From: Gammaproteobacteria bacterium
GTDB taxonomy: Bacteria > Pseudomonadota > Gammaproteobacteria > Burkholderiales > Sulfuricellaceae
Assembly (NCBI GenBank): GCA_018823025.1
Contig: JAHJJI010000071.1
Location: 1-64,000 of the forward strand
Direction: 5' to 3'
DNA length: 64,000 nt
The position numbers and the translations under genes were made by a program. Below are positions 41,366 through 50,229 of this stretch, piece by piece (within the stretch, counting starts at the first letter, position 1; the number at the start of each line of letters is the position of its first letter). Under the pieces are notes generated by a model that made no database searches, was not told where the DNA came from, and worked only from the letters and a program-made list of their open reading frames with translations.

Positions 41366-42120
41366 AAGTTGCCTCGCTGAGCAGGGCTCTGTTGTTCCTG
41401 TGCCTGTTTGTGTATTTCCTGCCCGCCATGGCGGCAGGACAGGAAGACGCCAATCTGGTGGATGCGGTGCGGCAAGGAGACTTGCGCCTGATCAAGATGT
41501 TGATGGACATGGGCGCCAATCCGCGCGGCACCGATAAAGCCGGTAACACTGCAGTGCTGATGGCTGCCTCGCAAGGGAATCTGTCGCTGGCGCGCAAGTT
41601 TGCAGATCTAGGTTCCGATGTGGATAGTAAAGGCGGGATCGGCTTTACCCCCCTCGGCATTGCCGCCTTACGCGGTGATGCGCGCATGGTCGAGTTCCTG
41701 CTCAAGTCCGGCGCACGGCTGGATACTGTCAACGACAACGGCGGCACGGCGCTTACCAATGCGCTGGAAACCGGGAATGTGCGCATTGCCGAAATGCTGC
41801 TGCGTGCCGGCGCGGATGTGGATATTCCCAACCGGGACGGCATGTCGCCGTTGATGCTGGTCCTGAAGTCTGACGATACTGCGCTGTTCGAGGCGGTGCT
41901 GGCACGGAAACCCAATATGCGCACGTTGGACGCGGAAGGCCGTACAGCACTGTTTTTCGCCATCCTGCAACAAGACAGTCCGACCGTGGCCAGTCTGCTA
42001 GCCAAGGGGGCAGATCCCAACCAGCTGGCGCAAGGATACCGTCCGCTGCATTGGGCCAGAATTGCCGGCCAAGGCTCAGCAAAATTGCTGGAAGACGCCG
42101 GTGCCAGGGCTGATGAATAA
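41362..42120 (+). CDS. Ankyrin-repeat protein with signal peptide
   Basis: ANK repeats (DLRLIKMLMDMGANPRGTDKAGNTAVLMAASQGNLSLARKFADLGSDVDSKGGIGFTPLGIAALRGD); 4-bp overlap with upstream gene. Confidence 0.9.
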   Translation: MKVASLSRALLFLCLFVYFLPAMAAGQEDANLVDAVRQGDLRLIKMLMDMGANPRGTDKAGNTAVLMAASQGNLSLARKFADLGSDVDSKGGIGFTPLGIAALRGDARMVEFLLKSGARLDTVNDNGGTALTNALETGNVRIAEMLLRAGADVDIPNRDGMSPLMLVLKSDDTALFEAVLARKPNMRTLDAEGRTALFFAILQQDSPTVASLLAKGADPNQLAQGYRPLHWARIAGQGSAKLLEDAGARADE

Positions 42121-42193
42121 ATTCTGGAGCAAGACTGTTTTTACAGCCGCTGTGGTTGGCGTTGTGACCTTAAAATAAAGGGAAGAGAGTAAT

Positions 42194-42754
42194 ATGGATT
42201 TTTGCTACTTGAAAAAATTGCTGTTGGCCGCCTTATTCGCCAGCGTAATTTTATCCGGCTCGGCTATGGCCAGTTATCTCTCCGATGGGTCGTCCGGAGT
42301 ATTTCATCCTTTGGTTGATGCCACCCTTGATTTGAGCGACCCGGCAGTTTTTCCTCAGTTCAGCAATGTCTATATCGATGCAGGGATCCGTGTCACAGTT
42401 CTGACGCCGGGCACAGGTTATGGATATTTGTTATCTGCTGACGGGATCAATCTGAACGGCATCTTTGATGCTGGTGCCGGTTCGGTATCATTGAATGCGC
42501 TCAATAGCATTGTGATGGGTTCCGGCTCGCAACTTATTGGTGGGAATCTTGCGCTTTCCGCAAACAATTTGATATTGCAGGGTGAAATTAAAGCGACTGA
42601 TAGCGCAACCGTCAATTCGGGCGGAAATTTGATTGATTTAAATGGTGGTCGCATTTCTCTGAGTTCCCCCGTCCCACTCCCAGCGGCAAGCATCCTCTTC
42701 GGCAGCGGACTTCTCGGTCTGCTATCCTTGGTCGCTGGCAGACGTCGGCGCTGA
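42194..42754 (+). CDS. VPLPA-CTERM sorting domain protein
   Basis: N-terminal signal peptide; C-terminus VPLPAASILFGSGLLGLLSLVAGRRRR. Confidence 0.85.
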   Translation: MDFCYLKKLLLAALFASVILSGSAMASYLSDGSSGVFHPLVDATLDLSDPAVFPQFSNVYIDAGIRVTVLTPGTGYGYLLSADGINLNGIFDAGAGSVSLNALNSIVMGSGSQLIGGNLALSANNLILQGEIKATDSATVNSGGNLIDLNGGRISLSSPVPLPAASILFGSGLLGLLSLVAGRRRR

Positions 42755-42788
42755 TCTGCCGATACTTCCCGGCAGTTTGAAAACCACC

Positions 42789-43415
42789 ATGGCACCACGT
42801 CTTGCATGGCTGCTTATTCCGATTACCCTACTATGGCTGGCCTGGGCAGGTGCGGCCAGGGCGGATATTTACGCTTTCACCGACGAGGCAGGGGTGCCGC
42901 ACTTCAGCAATATGCCGGTCGACCAGCGCTATACCCTGCTGATGCGCACGGAGACGGATGCCCCATCTGTCGCGGCCAAGGCCAGAAATGCGCGCAGAGG
43001 CATTAATGGCAGCCTGTACGCGCAAGAGATCAGTCGTGCAGCATCATCCAGCCAGCTTGAATCGGCGCTTCTGCATGCCGTGATCGCGGCGGAGTCCGGC
43101 TACAATCCCCGCGCACTGTCCGGCAAGGGGGCAATGGGGCTGATGCAGCTGATGCCGGGTACGGCCAGGCGCTATGGGGCGGTTGATCCTTATGATCCGA
43201 CGCAGAATATCCGCGCCGGCGCGCTCTACTTGCGCGACCTGCTCGAGATGTTCAACAACGATATGCGACTTGCGCTTGCGGCTTACAACGCGGGCGAGAA
43301 CAACGTAATCAAATATGGCAATCGCATACCGCCTTTCCGCGAGACGGCCGCTTATGTTCCCAGGGTGATGGCGTTTTATCAGGAGTACCGGCGCGCCTAC
43401 CCCGGGAGTTCCTGA
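42789..43415 (+). CDS. Lytic transglycosylase (SLT domain) with DUF4124-like N-terminus
   Basis: DIYAFTDEAGVPHFSNMPVDQRY; ESALLHAVIAAESGYNPRALSGKGAMGLMQLMPGTARRYG...AGALYLRDLLEMFNNDMRLALAAYNAGENNV. Confidence 0.93.
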   Translation: MAPRLAWLLIPITLLWLAWAGAARADIYAFTDEAGVPHFSNMPVDQRYTLLMRTETDAPSVAAKARNARRGINGSLYAQEISRAASSSQLESALLHAVIAAESGYNPRALSGKGAMGLMQLMPGTARRYGAVDPYDPTQNIRAGALYLRDLLEMFNNDMRLALAAYNAGENNVIKYGNRIPPFRETAAYVPRVMAFYQEYRRAYPGSS

Positions 43416-43548
43416 TCGTTATTGGGTACGTATTGAATCCCAAACCCACCGACCATAAATATCCCCAGTCGTGTCCGCTCATTTCAGTGCGCCCAATGCG
43501 GATAATTCCGTCTAAACTAGGTGGGTTCCAGATGCTCTCAATTTTCGA

Positions 43549-43941
43549 ATGAAAGAAATAGTTATGGATTTTTCCAACCTGTTTAGGCATGAAACCGAAA
43601 CCGTTAATTTTTCCTCAGGCGAAACCATTCTTAAATGTGGAGAAATGAGTGATGTCATGTATGTGATGCTCGAGGGGGAAGCAGAAGTCAGGCTGGGTGA
43701 ACAAGTGATTTATACTGCGCAAACAGGAACTCTGCTGGGGGAGTTGGGGCTCATTGACCATATCCCTGGTAGCGCAGACGTGATTGCGAGGACTGACTGT
43801 CGTTTGGTGGCGATCGACAAACGCCGCTTTCTCTTCCTGATCCAGCAGACGCCAAATTTTGCACTGGATGTGATGAAGGTGATTGCCGAACGTCTACGGG
43901 CAATGAATCACCACGCGATGGAATCGCTCGGGAATCGATAG
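43549..43941 (+). CDS. Cyclic nucleotide-binding domain protein
   Basis: FSSGETILKCGEMSDVMYVMLEGEAEVRLGEQVIYTAQTGTLLGELGLIDHIPGSADVIARTDCRLVAIDKRRF. Confidence 0.87.
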   Translation: MKEIVMDFSNLFRHETETVNFSSGETILKCGEMSDVMYVMLEGEAEVRLGEQVIYTAQTGTLLGELGLIDHIPGSADVIARTDCRLVAIDKRRFLFLIQQTPNFALDVMKVIAERLRAMNHHAMESLGNR

Positions 43942-44118
43942 GCGCCCTTGTGGGGTACTGAGGAACAGGAGCAGCTCCGTTGTTGGCGCCTCTGCGAGGT
44001 CTGGCGACTGGATTAGGCTGGCGCGTGTCAGCCATTCAGTAATGATTGGTAGCCAACAACAAAAATCCATTAAGCGGCTTTTTTCCTGTGGGAGGCACTC
44101 GCCAAACCTGCTCAGTGA

Positions 44119-46473
44119 TTAAGCCGTCAAAGACTGAGCCGGATTCTGGTGAAGATAGCGTACATCTTCTTTTAGAAGCTTCGAGAATTCCAAAGCCGGT
44201 ATCGGTTTGCTCATCCAGTACCCCTGGCCAAAATGGCACCCAAGATTGTTGAGGGTCTCGAAATTTTCAGCAGTTTCAATGCCCTCGGCAAGGCAGCGTT
44301 TTTCCAGGGAATTCCCTAAAGCCAGGATGGCCCGGACAATAGCCAGGTCGTCAGGATCGTTCTGGATGCCATTCACGAACGATCTATCGATCTTGATGGT
44401 GTCGGCAGGGATGCGCTTCAAATAAGCGAGAGAAGAATAACCCGTGCCAAAATCATCGATGGAGATCTTGATTCCAATGGACTTCAATTTGTCCATTACC
44501 AGAATGCTTGCCTCCGGGTCCTGCATCGACGCGCTTTCGGTTATTTCCAGCTCCAGATTGGCGGGCGGCAGTTCAGCTTCAGACAATGCATTGCTGATCT
44601 TGGAAAACAGATCCGGATCCTGAAACTGACGAGCCGATAAATTCACAGCGATATGGATATCGTAACCTTGATCGGCCCAAGACTTCGCTTCTCGGCATGC
44701 GGTATTCAGCACCCATTCTCCAAGTGGCAAAATCACCCCGGTTTCCTCGGCAAACGGAATGAATTCGGCAGGGTTTCGCAAGCCTCTCTGTGGATCCAGC
44801 CAGCGTACCAGTGCTTCCGCACCGACGATTTTTCCGCTCGACAGATCGACCAGCGGTTGGTAGTGCAAGAAGAATTCCTGAAGTTTCAGGGCACGAAGGA
44901 AATCATGCTGCAATTGCAGGCGCTGACGAATTTTCTCACCCAGTTCCCCCCGGTAAAATACGAAACGGTTCCTGCCTTGTCGCTTTGCTTCATACATCGC
45001 CGCATCGGCATTTTGCAGCAATGTGCTGCTGTCGTCGCCATTGTCTGGAAAGACGCAAATGCCGATACTGGTCGAGACCAATAGGTCCTGATCAGATACC
45101 CGGAAAGACTTGCCGAATACTTCTATAAGGCGCTCCGCCACGAGGCTGGATTTTTCAGCATTCGAATTGGGGAGCAGGATCAGAAACTCGTCACCGCCCA
45201 AACGGGCCAGCACATCCTCCACCCTCAAAATTGCCCTGATCCGCATGGCAACGCGTTCCAGCAAACGATCCCCGCTGGAGTGGCCAAGATTGTCATTGAT
45301 GTCTTTGAATTTATCCAGGTCCAAATACAGTATCGCAGAATGCGTCTGGCCGCGACGGTTTCTGGCAATCTCCCGGGCGAGAATCTCGTCGATTGCGATA
45401 CGATTGGGGAGACCCGTCAGCGGGTCCTTGCGCGATTGAGCGAGAAGATCATGCGTATGCTGCCGCTCCATGACGGATAATTTGAATGCGATCGAACCGA
45501 TCACCCCAAGATACACCAGAAAGCTCAGTAATATCGGATAGTTGTGTTCCCACCAGCGAATCATGATGAGCTTTTTCGACACCGAAACAAATGCCGACAT
45601 GTTGGCATTGGGAAGATGGGAAAAGGCGCCTAATCGCACCGTATCGTCAAGCGAGGATTTGCCTTCGTAAGCGCCAGAAATCATGCCAGGGTTAGCGCGT
45701 AGAGTCTGAATCAACGCCCCCGTTTGGGGCTTGTTGAGCACCTGTTCGGATTCGGGTCTGGGCCAGAGCAATTGAATATATCCATCGTTGCGCATCAAGC
45801 CAACACGGCTTTCGGGATACAGTGGCAGGTCTGACCATAGGAATCCCGCGATGTCCGCCGAAATGGCCGCTTGGATAACAAACAGCGGATCGCCGTGGCT
45901 GTCCTGCACAGTATGGCGAAATGGGAAATGCCACTGATTCAACCCCATGCCGAATTGATTGCGTCCGATATTGTAAGAGTAGGTATTGTTCAGATCGAAC
46001 AGAAAGGCGCGCAAATAAGCCGCGTCTCGCCGGAAGTCGGGCAGAACCTCTCCTGGCGCAGCCTGGTTGCTCAGCAGCGTCACTCCATTCGGGCTAACCA
46101 ACGTCATGGCTAAGATTCCCGGATGACTGGATTGGAATTCATTCAAGATTGATCGCGCCAGCTCTGAATGGTCAGTGATATCCATCTTTTCCAACCGGAT
46201 CCCCAGCATCTCCATACTGGTGCCGAGATTGTCAAAAACCGCCTGGCTGTTTTTTTCGGCAAAACCTGCCTGAATGGCAAGATTGCGCCGCATGTCCTGA
46301 TTTTCCTCTTCCCAGCTCTTGAAACTAAATATGGCCAGCATGACGATTCCACTCGCAATAAAGCCGACTAGCAATTTCCTGAGCAGTCTCGCAAATGGGG
46401 TTCTGGTGGCAGCCTGATCGATGGGGGAGGATATGTCTCGTGCCATGGGGTTTTTTATCATTTTTCTGAACAT
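44119..46473 (-). CDS. Membrane-anchored GGDEF-EAL protein
   Basis: N-terminal TM and periplasmic sensor region; canonical LGGDEFLILL, GAEALVRW, ISIDDFGTGYSSLAYLKRIPADTIKIDRSFV. Start placed at internal M (ORF extends to 46566). Confidence 0.93.
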   Translation of the reverse strand: MFRKMIKNPMARDISSPIDQAATRTPFARLLRKLLVGFIASGIVMLAIFSFKSWEEENQDMRRNLAIQAGFAEKNSQAVFDNLGTSMEMLGIRLEKMDITDHSELARSILNEFQSSHPGILAMTLVSPNGVTLLSNQAAPGEVLPDFRRDAAYLRAFLFDLNNTYSYNIGRNQFGMGLNQWHFPFRHTVQDSHGDPLFVIQAAISADIAGFLWSDLPLYPESRVGLMRNDGYIQLLWPRPESEQVLNKPQTGALIQTLRANPGMISGAYEGKSSLDDTVRLGAFSHLPNANMSAFVSVSKKLIMIRWWEHNYPILLSFLVYLGVIGSIAFKLSVMERQHTHDLLAQSRKDPLTGLPNRIAIDEILAREIARNRRGQTHSAILYLDLDKFKDINDNLGHSSGDRLLERVAMRIRAILRVEDVLARLGGDEFLILLPNSNAEKSSLVAERLIEVFGKSFRVSDQDLLVSTSIGICVFPDNGDDSSTLLQNADAAMYEAKRQGRNRFVFYRGELGEKIRQRLQLQHDFLRALKLQEFFLHYQPLVDLSSGKIVGAEALVRWLDPQRGLRNPAEFIPFAEETGVILPLGEWVLNTACREAKSWADQGYDIHIAVNLSARQFQDPDLFSKISNALSEAELPPANLELEITESASMQDPEASILVMDKLKSIGIKISIDDFGTGYSSLAYLKRIPADTIKIDRSFVNGIQNDPDDLAIVRAILALGNSLEKRCLAEGIETAENFETLNNLGCHFGQGYWMSKPIPALEFSKLLKEDVRYLHQNPAQSLTA

Positions 46474-46901
46474 CGTTATTACGTCAATACCCGCATAGTA
46501 TGTATTTTTTGTTACAGAAATAAGACAGTCTGGCCTGTGCGCTTGTGGCAGCACATTCCCATACAAAAAAAGTGCTGCTAGATGCGGTCATATGCTCACG
46601 GAGGAGAGAGGAGATTATCAGAAGGTTAAATACGCTTTGCCCGAAAGCCAAGGCCGGTCAGAGTTGACGATCTCGATACCTGATCTATCCATTCGACGTG
46701 AAGGATACAATCAGTTGAGCACTTGGACTGAAGAATGGAGATTGCATGGTGTTCCGGCCCGTTACAGGCTACGTCGGCTTAATCCGCAAGGAAAAATGAC
46801 AAAAAAGCGGCGGCCCGGGAGGAGTGAGGAAACTTATCGAACATCAGATCCCAATGAATTGTCGCTCAGATTTTTAGCAGGCTGGTGCCGTGAGAACCGG
46901 C

Positions 46902-47120
46902 TCAATGGTTCTCGGCGATTAAACAATCCAGGCCTCTGGCGGCCAGGGACACCATAGTCGGGTATTTTAAGATTTTACTCCCGGAGGTGTTGATCCAATC
47001 CTTGATTTTTATCAGGTCTTCCACGGAAATCACGGTCTTGCCGTTTTCATGTTTCCACTGGGAGCATAAATCAACTGCCAGGGCGAAGGTCAGCGCCCGA
47101 TCATGATAAGTTGTGGCCAT
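46902..47120 (-). CDS. Small hypothetical protein
   Basis: 72-aa ORF with normal composition, RBS-like aggag upstream; no family recognised. Confidence 0.5.
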   Translation of the reverse strand: MATTYHDRALTFALAVDLCSQWKHENGKTVISVEDLIKIKDWINTSGSKILKYPTMVSLAARGLDCLIAENH

Positions 47121-47223
47121 GAGGATTCTCCTGGAAAAAGACTAGCGAATACATAAAACTATATCCGATGTATGTTGCCTTGTGATGACAGCGAAGCATT
47201 TGATCTGGAGCAAAAAAGATGCG

Positions 47224-49056
47224 CTATTCTGTGTAGCTGCGCAGATTGATATACAGGCTGTTCCCCGAGATTTTCTTGGCCATTTTCTTGGCTTCTGCTG
47301 CCACGGTGGACACTTCCATATGGGAGCTGAACACCCCCGGCCCGACTTTGACAGCACCGATGGAAAGTGAGGTGAGTGCGTTGAATTCCTTCTCGCCGCG
47401 TCGATTTTCCACCACGTAGCCGCCGCGTTCGTTATCGCTGACGCTAAAAAAAGGAATAACGGCTGCACCAAATTTTTCCAGCCCTCTTCGGCAGCGATCT
47501 TCCCAATCCGGGCTGCAAAACAGGGCGATAAAGTCGTCGCCGCCGATGTGGCCGAGGAAATCCAGTTCCGGGTCGCAAGTCTCGGCGAGTATCTTCGCCG
47601 TCATCTGGATCATGGCATCGCCCTTGCTGAAACCATATACGTCGTTGAACGGCTTGAAGTGGTCCAGGTCGAAATAACAGGCGACAAACGGAACCTGCTG
47701 TTCCAACAGTTTATTGATATGTTCGTTGATCGGCATGTTGCCGGGCAAGCCGGTGAGGGGGTTGGCATAGCGGGCGGCCCGGATTTGCAGGTTCGTTATT
47801 TCACGGATCAGGTCGCGGCCAGTGCCAATCCCGATGTATAGGCCATTTTCAGTAACAATGAAGCCTTGGGTCAAATAGCGCCGGTCGCTTGCTACCAGAT
47901 GACTCAAATCTTGTAGGCTAATGTTCACGTCCACGATCAGCGGGTCGGAATCCATGAAAGTAGTGCAGGGTTTCTTTCCATACAATTCGCGGCGATAAGG
48001 TCTGGCAAACCGGTCGATCATAAGGGTGCGGCTGATCAGGCCGATCGGCACACCGTCTTTTACGATGGCTACCTCCTCAAGTTGCGGATTCGACTCGAAG
48101 GCATGAAAAACTTCTGAGTTGAGGCTGTCAGATAAAAAGAATGACTGTTTAATCAGTAGCTTGTGCTCGACCAAGCTAGCGTGCTCGTTGCTGGGTACGG
48201 AGTCCCCAGCGGAAGGAACCGACAGCGCCTGGACCACCACGGCGGGAACGACTGAAGAGGGTTTGTCCGTCGGACGGGTGATGTGGTAACCCTGGCCAAA
48301 GGGAATGCCCAGTCCGTGAACCATGAGAAGCTGAGCGCGAGTTTCAATCCCTTCGGCGATTACCTGACAGCCCGTGTTTACGGCTTTTTTCAGCATGGAT
48401 TTTACAAACTTTGCCTTGATCGGATCCTTGTCGATATTCTGGATGAAATGACGGTCGATTTTTACGAAGGACGGTCGGACTTCGGACCAGCCTTCCAGCG
48501 CTGAAAAACAGTCTCCCTGATCATCGATGGCTACCTGGAATCCGAGCGCGGAATAATGGGTAATGGCTTCCAGCAGTAAATCCGGGTTGAAGTCGAAAAC
48601 CGGTTTGTTCTCTGTCAACTCAATCACTATCCGGGCCGGTTCCAGGCCTGCCCGCTGAATGATCCCGATGATGTCGTTGCTTTGCAGTTCGTACATTGCG
48701 AGCACATCGGAGCTGCGGTTGAGGAACAAAAGACCTTGCAACTGAAGTTCGACAAAACGCTCGGCCACCAGTTTACAGCAAACATTCTCGAGTTCGTGGC
48801 CAATACCCGATTGCCGCGCCAGTTCGAACAGTCGGGTCGGTGGATGCAGCAGACTGTCAGACGGTCCGCGGATCAGGCCCTCGAAACCGATAATGCGGCT
48901 GTTCGAGAAGTCGATGATGGGTTGGAAAAGAACCGCCAGATTCTGGGTGGCGATAATGTCGTGCAGGGTTCGAATCTGTTCGGAGTGGATGTCTGGCGAA
49001 TGCTTGCCACGGGATCCGAGCTTGGACGGTCTGACGCTGCTGACGATATTTTTCAT
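47224..49056 (-). CDS. EAL-CBS-GGDEF domain protein, paralog of 15576..17498
   Basis: Same architecture and collinear motifs (LFQPIIDFSNSRIIGFEGLIRGPSDSLLHPPTRLFE; RPYRRELYGKKPC; GHIGGDDFIALF). Confidence 0.92.
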   Translation of the reverse strand: MKNIVSSVRPSKLGSRGKHSPDIHSEQIRTLHDIIATQNLAVLFQPIIDFSNSRIIGFEGLIRGPSDSLLHPPTRLFELARQSGIGHELENVCCKLVAERFVELQLQGLLFLNRSSDVLAMYELQSNDIIGIIQRAGLEPARIVIELTENKPVFDFNPDLLLEAITHYSALGFQVAIDDQGDCFSALEGWSEVRPSFVKIDRHFIQNIDKDPIKAKFVKSMLKKAVNTGCQVIAEGIETRAQLLMVHGLGIPFGQGYHITRPTDKPSSVVPAVVVQALSVPSAGDSVPSNEHASLVEHKLLIKQSFFLSDSLNSEVFHAFESNPQLEEVAIVKDGVPIGLISRTLMIDRFARPYRRELYGKKPCTTFMDSDPLIVDVNISLQDLSHLVASDRRYLTQGFIVTENGLYIGIGTGRDLIREITNLQIRAARYANPLTGLPGNMPINEHINKLLEQQVPFVACYFDLDHFKPFNDVYGFSKGDAMIQMTAKILAETCDPELDFLGHIGGDDFIALFCSPDWEDRCRRGLEKFGAAVIPFFSVSDNERGGYVVENRRGEKEFNALTSLSIGAVKVGPGVFSSHMEVSTVAAEAKKMAKKISGNSLYINLRSYTE

Positions 49057-49467
49057 GGCGTTTCACTGCAAAGAAAACAATAAGATAGAGCCCCGGATTC
49101 AGAACCTCTATTAACCCTTCATTGCCTTTATGGGGACTGGCAACGTATTGCGTTCAGTACTTGAAGTGCGCCAATTTGAAAATGAAACGGATAGTTTCTG
49201 AAGGTGACTGTAGCAGCCTTATGTTAACTAATTGTGACAAGAAAATAATCTGGGATCCTGGATCGAGTTTTATTTATCAGTTGATGAAATTTCGATCTTG
49301 TGACTGCATTCGACGCAGGTTTATCATAAAAACTATGACTGGCTTAATCATGTACTTCGCCTTGGGTGACGCGTCAGAGGCGGGCCAGTTCGAGATTGCA
49401 GAACAGACACGTGGACCTGACTCTAACAGGTCGCGAACTGAAGTTCTATTCTCCCGATAGCCGACGT

Positions 49468-49719
49468 TTAGGTGCCCGTCAGATCGCCGACTAGCGTTGC
49501 CGCTTGGAATTCACCGCACCAGTTATTGGCCGACACCAGGGGGAATTTCCAGTGGTGGAAGTCAATCGGGGAACTGTCACCGGCAAAACTTGGGGGAAAG
49601 CGATGGCAGGCGCCGATGTTTCTCTCCTGTGCCTGATAGTAGGTACATCCCTCACAGGGTGGGGGGCGGTGAGCATTGATTTTCATAATGGGCGACATCA
49701 TATGACCTGATTGTGACAA
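49468..49719 (-). CDS. Small Cys-rich protein
   Basis: PPPCEGCTYYQAQERNIGACHRFPPSFAG...WKFPLVSANNWCGEFQ: spaced cysteines with conserved-looking GxCHRFPP and WCGEF. Confidence 0.65.
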   Translation of the reverse strand: MSQSGHMMSPIMKINAHRPPPCEGCTYYQAQERNIGACHRFPPSFAGDSSPIDFHHWKFPLVSANNWCGEFQAATLVGDLTGT

Positions 49720-49832
49720 CTTGATGTCTTGTTGCTAGCCGAGAAGCAAAACGCAGCAGGTTAATTCTGGTTTCGTAATATGCGTGTAATAAGCAAGCAG
49801 TATAAAACGGTTTTTACTCATGGATGTGGAAC

Positions 49833-50027
49833 ATGAATAAACTCACCGGAAGTCATATTCATAGTCGCTTGTTCTCAGACCCGAAGAAATACTGCGTCCG
49901 GCACGATGGCCGTGCAGAAGACGGGGAGTGGATAACTTCAAAAGACGGACTTCGCCGCCAGTTCGTTTGCGTGAATTGTCTGCAGAATGAGAAAGATCGC
50001 GCGATCATGCACGCAGCTAAACACTAG
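49833..50027 (+). CDS. Small zinc-ribbon-like protein
   Basis: YCVRHDGRAEDGEWITSKDGLRRQFVCVNCLQ: CxxH...CxxC spacing. Confidence 0.55.
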   Translation: MNKLTGSHIHSRLFSDPKKYCVRHDGRAEDGEWITSKDGLRRQFVCVNCLQNEKDRAIMHAAKH

Positions 50028-50107
50028 TCCTTGTATATTGTCACAGGTCTTCGAAGCGTGGTAGTTGAAGAGCGCTTATCGGCAAAAATCTCGAAGGGCT
50101 AAAAATA

Positions 50108-50141
50108 TCGAAGGGCCGCAGCATGCGCTGCGGCCCTTCGA
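50108..50141. terminator. Perfect 34-bp palindrome between convergent genes, likely bidirectional terminator
   Basis: tcgaagggccgcagc atgc gctgcggcccttcga. Confidence 0.7.
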
Positions 50142-50229
50142 GTGATACACAGGAGATCTGGGTTAAACCGGGCTTGCGCGGTCCTATGCAAGCCCAACTT
50201 TATTCAGGTTTTCCTGTTCCGGCTCATGC

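Noticed and set aside
46592-46957. Plus-strand 121-aa ORF
   Set aside because: Overlaps the 3' end of the better-looking minus-strand 72-aa ORF; no recognisable domain; coding support is too weak to list.
49122-49460. Plus-strand 112-aa ORF
   Set aside because: No recognisable motif or clear RBS, and it lies in an AT-richer intergenic stretch; probably spurious.
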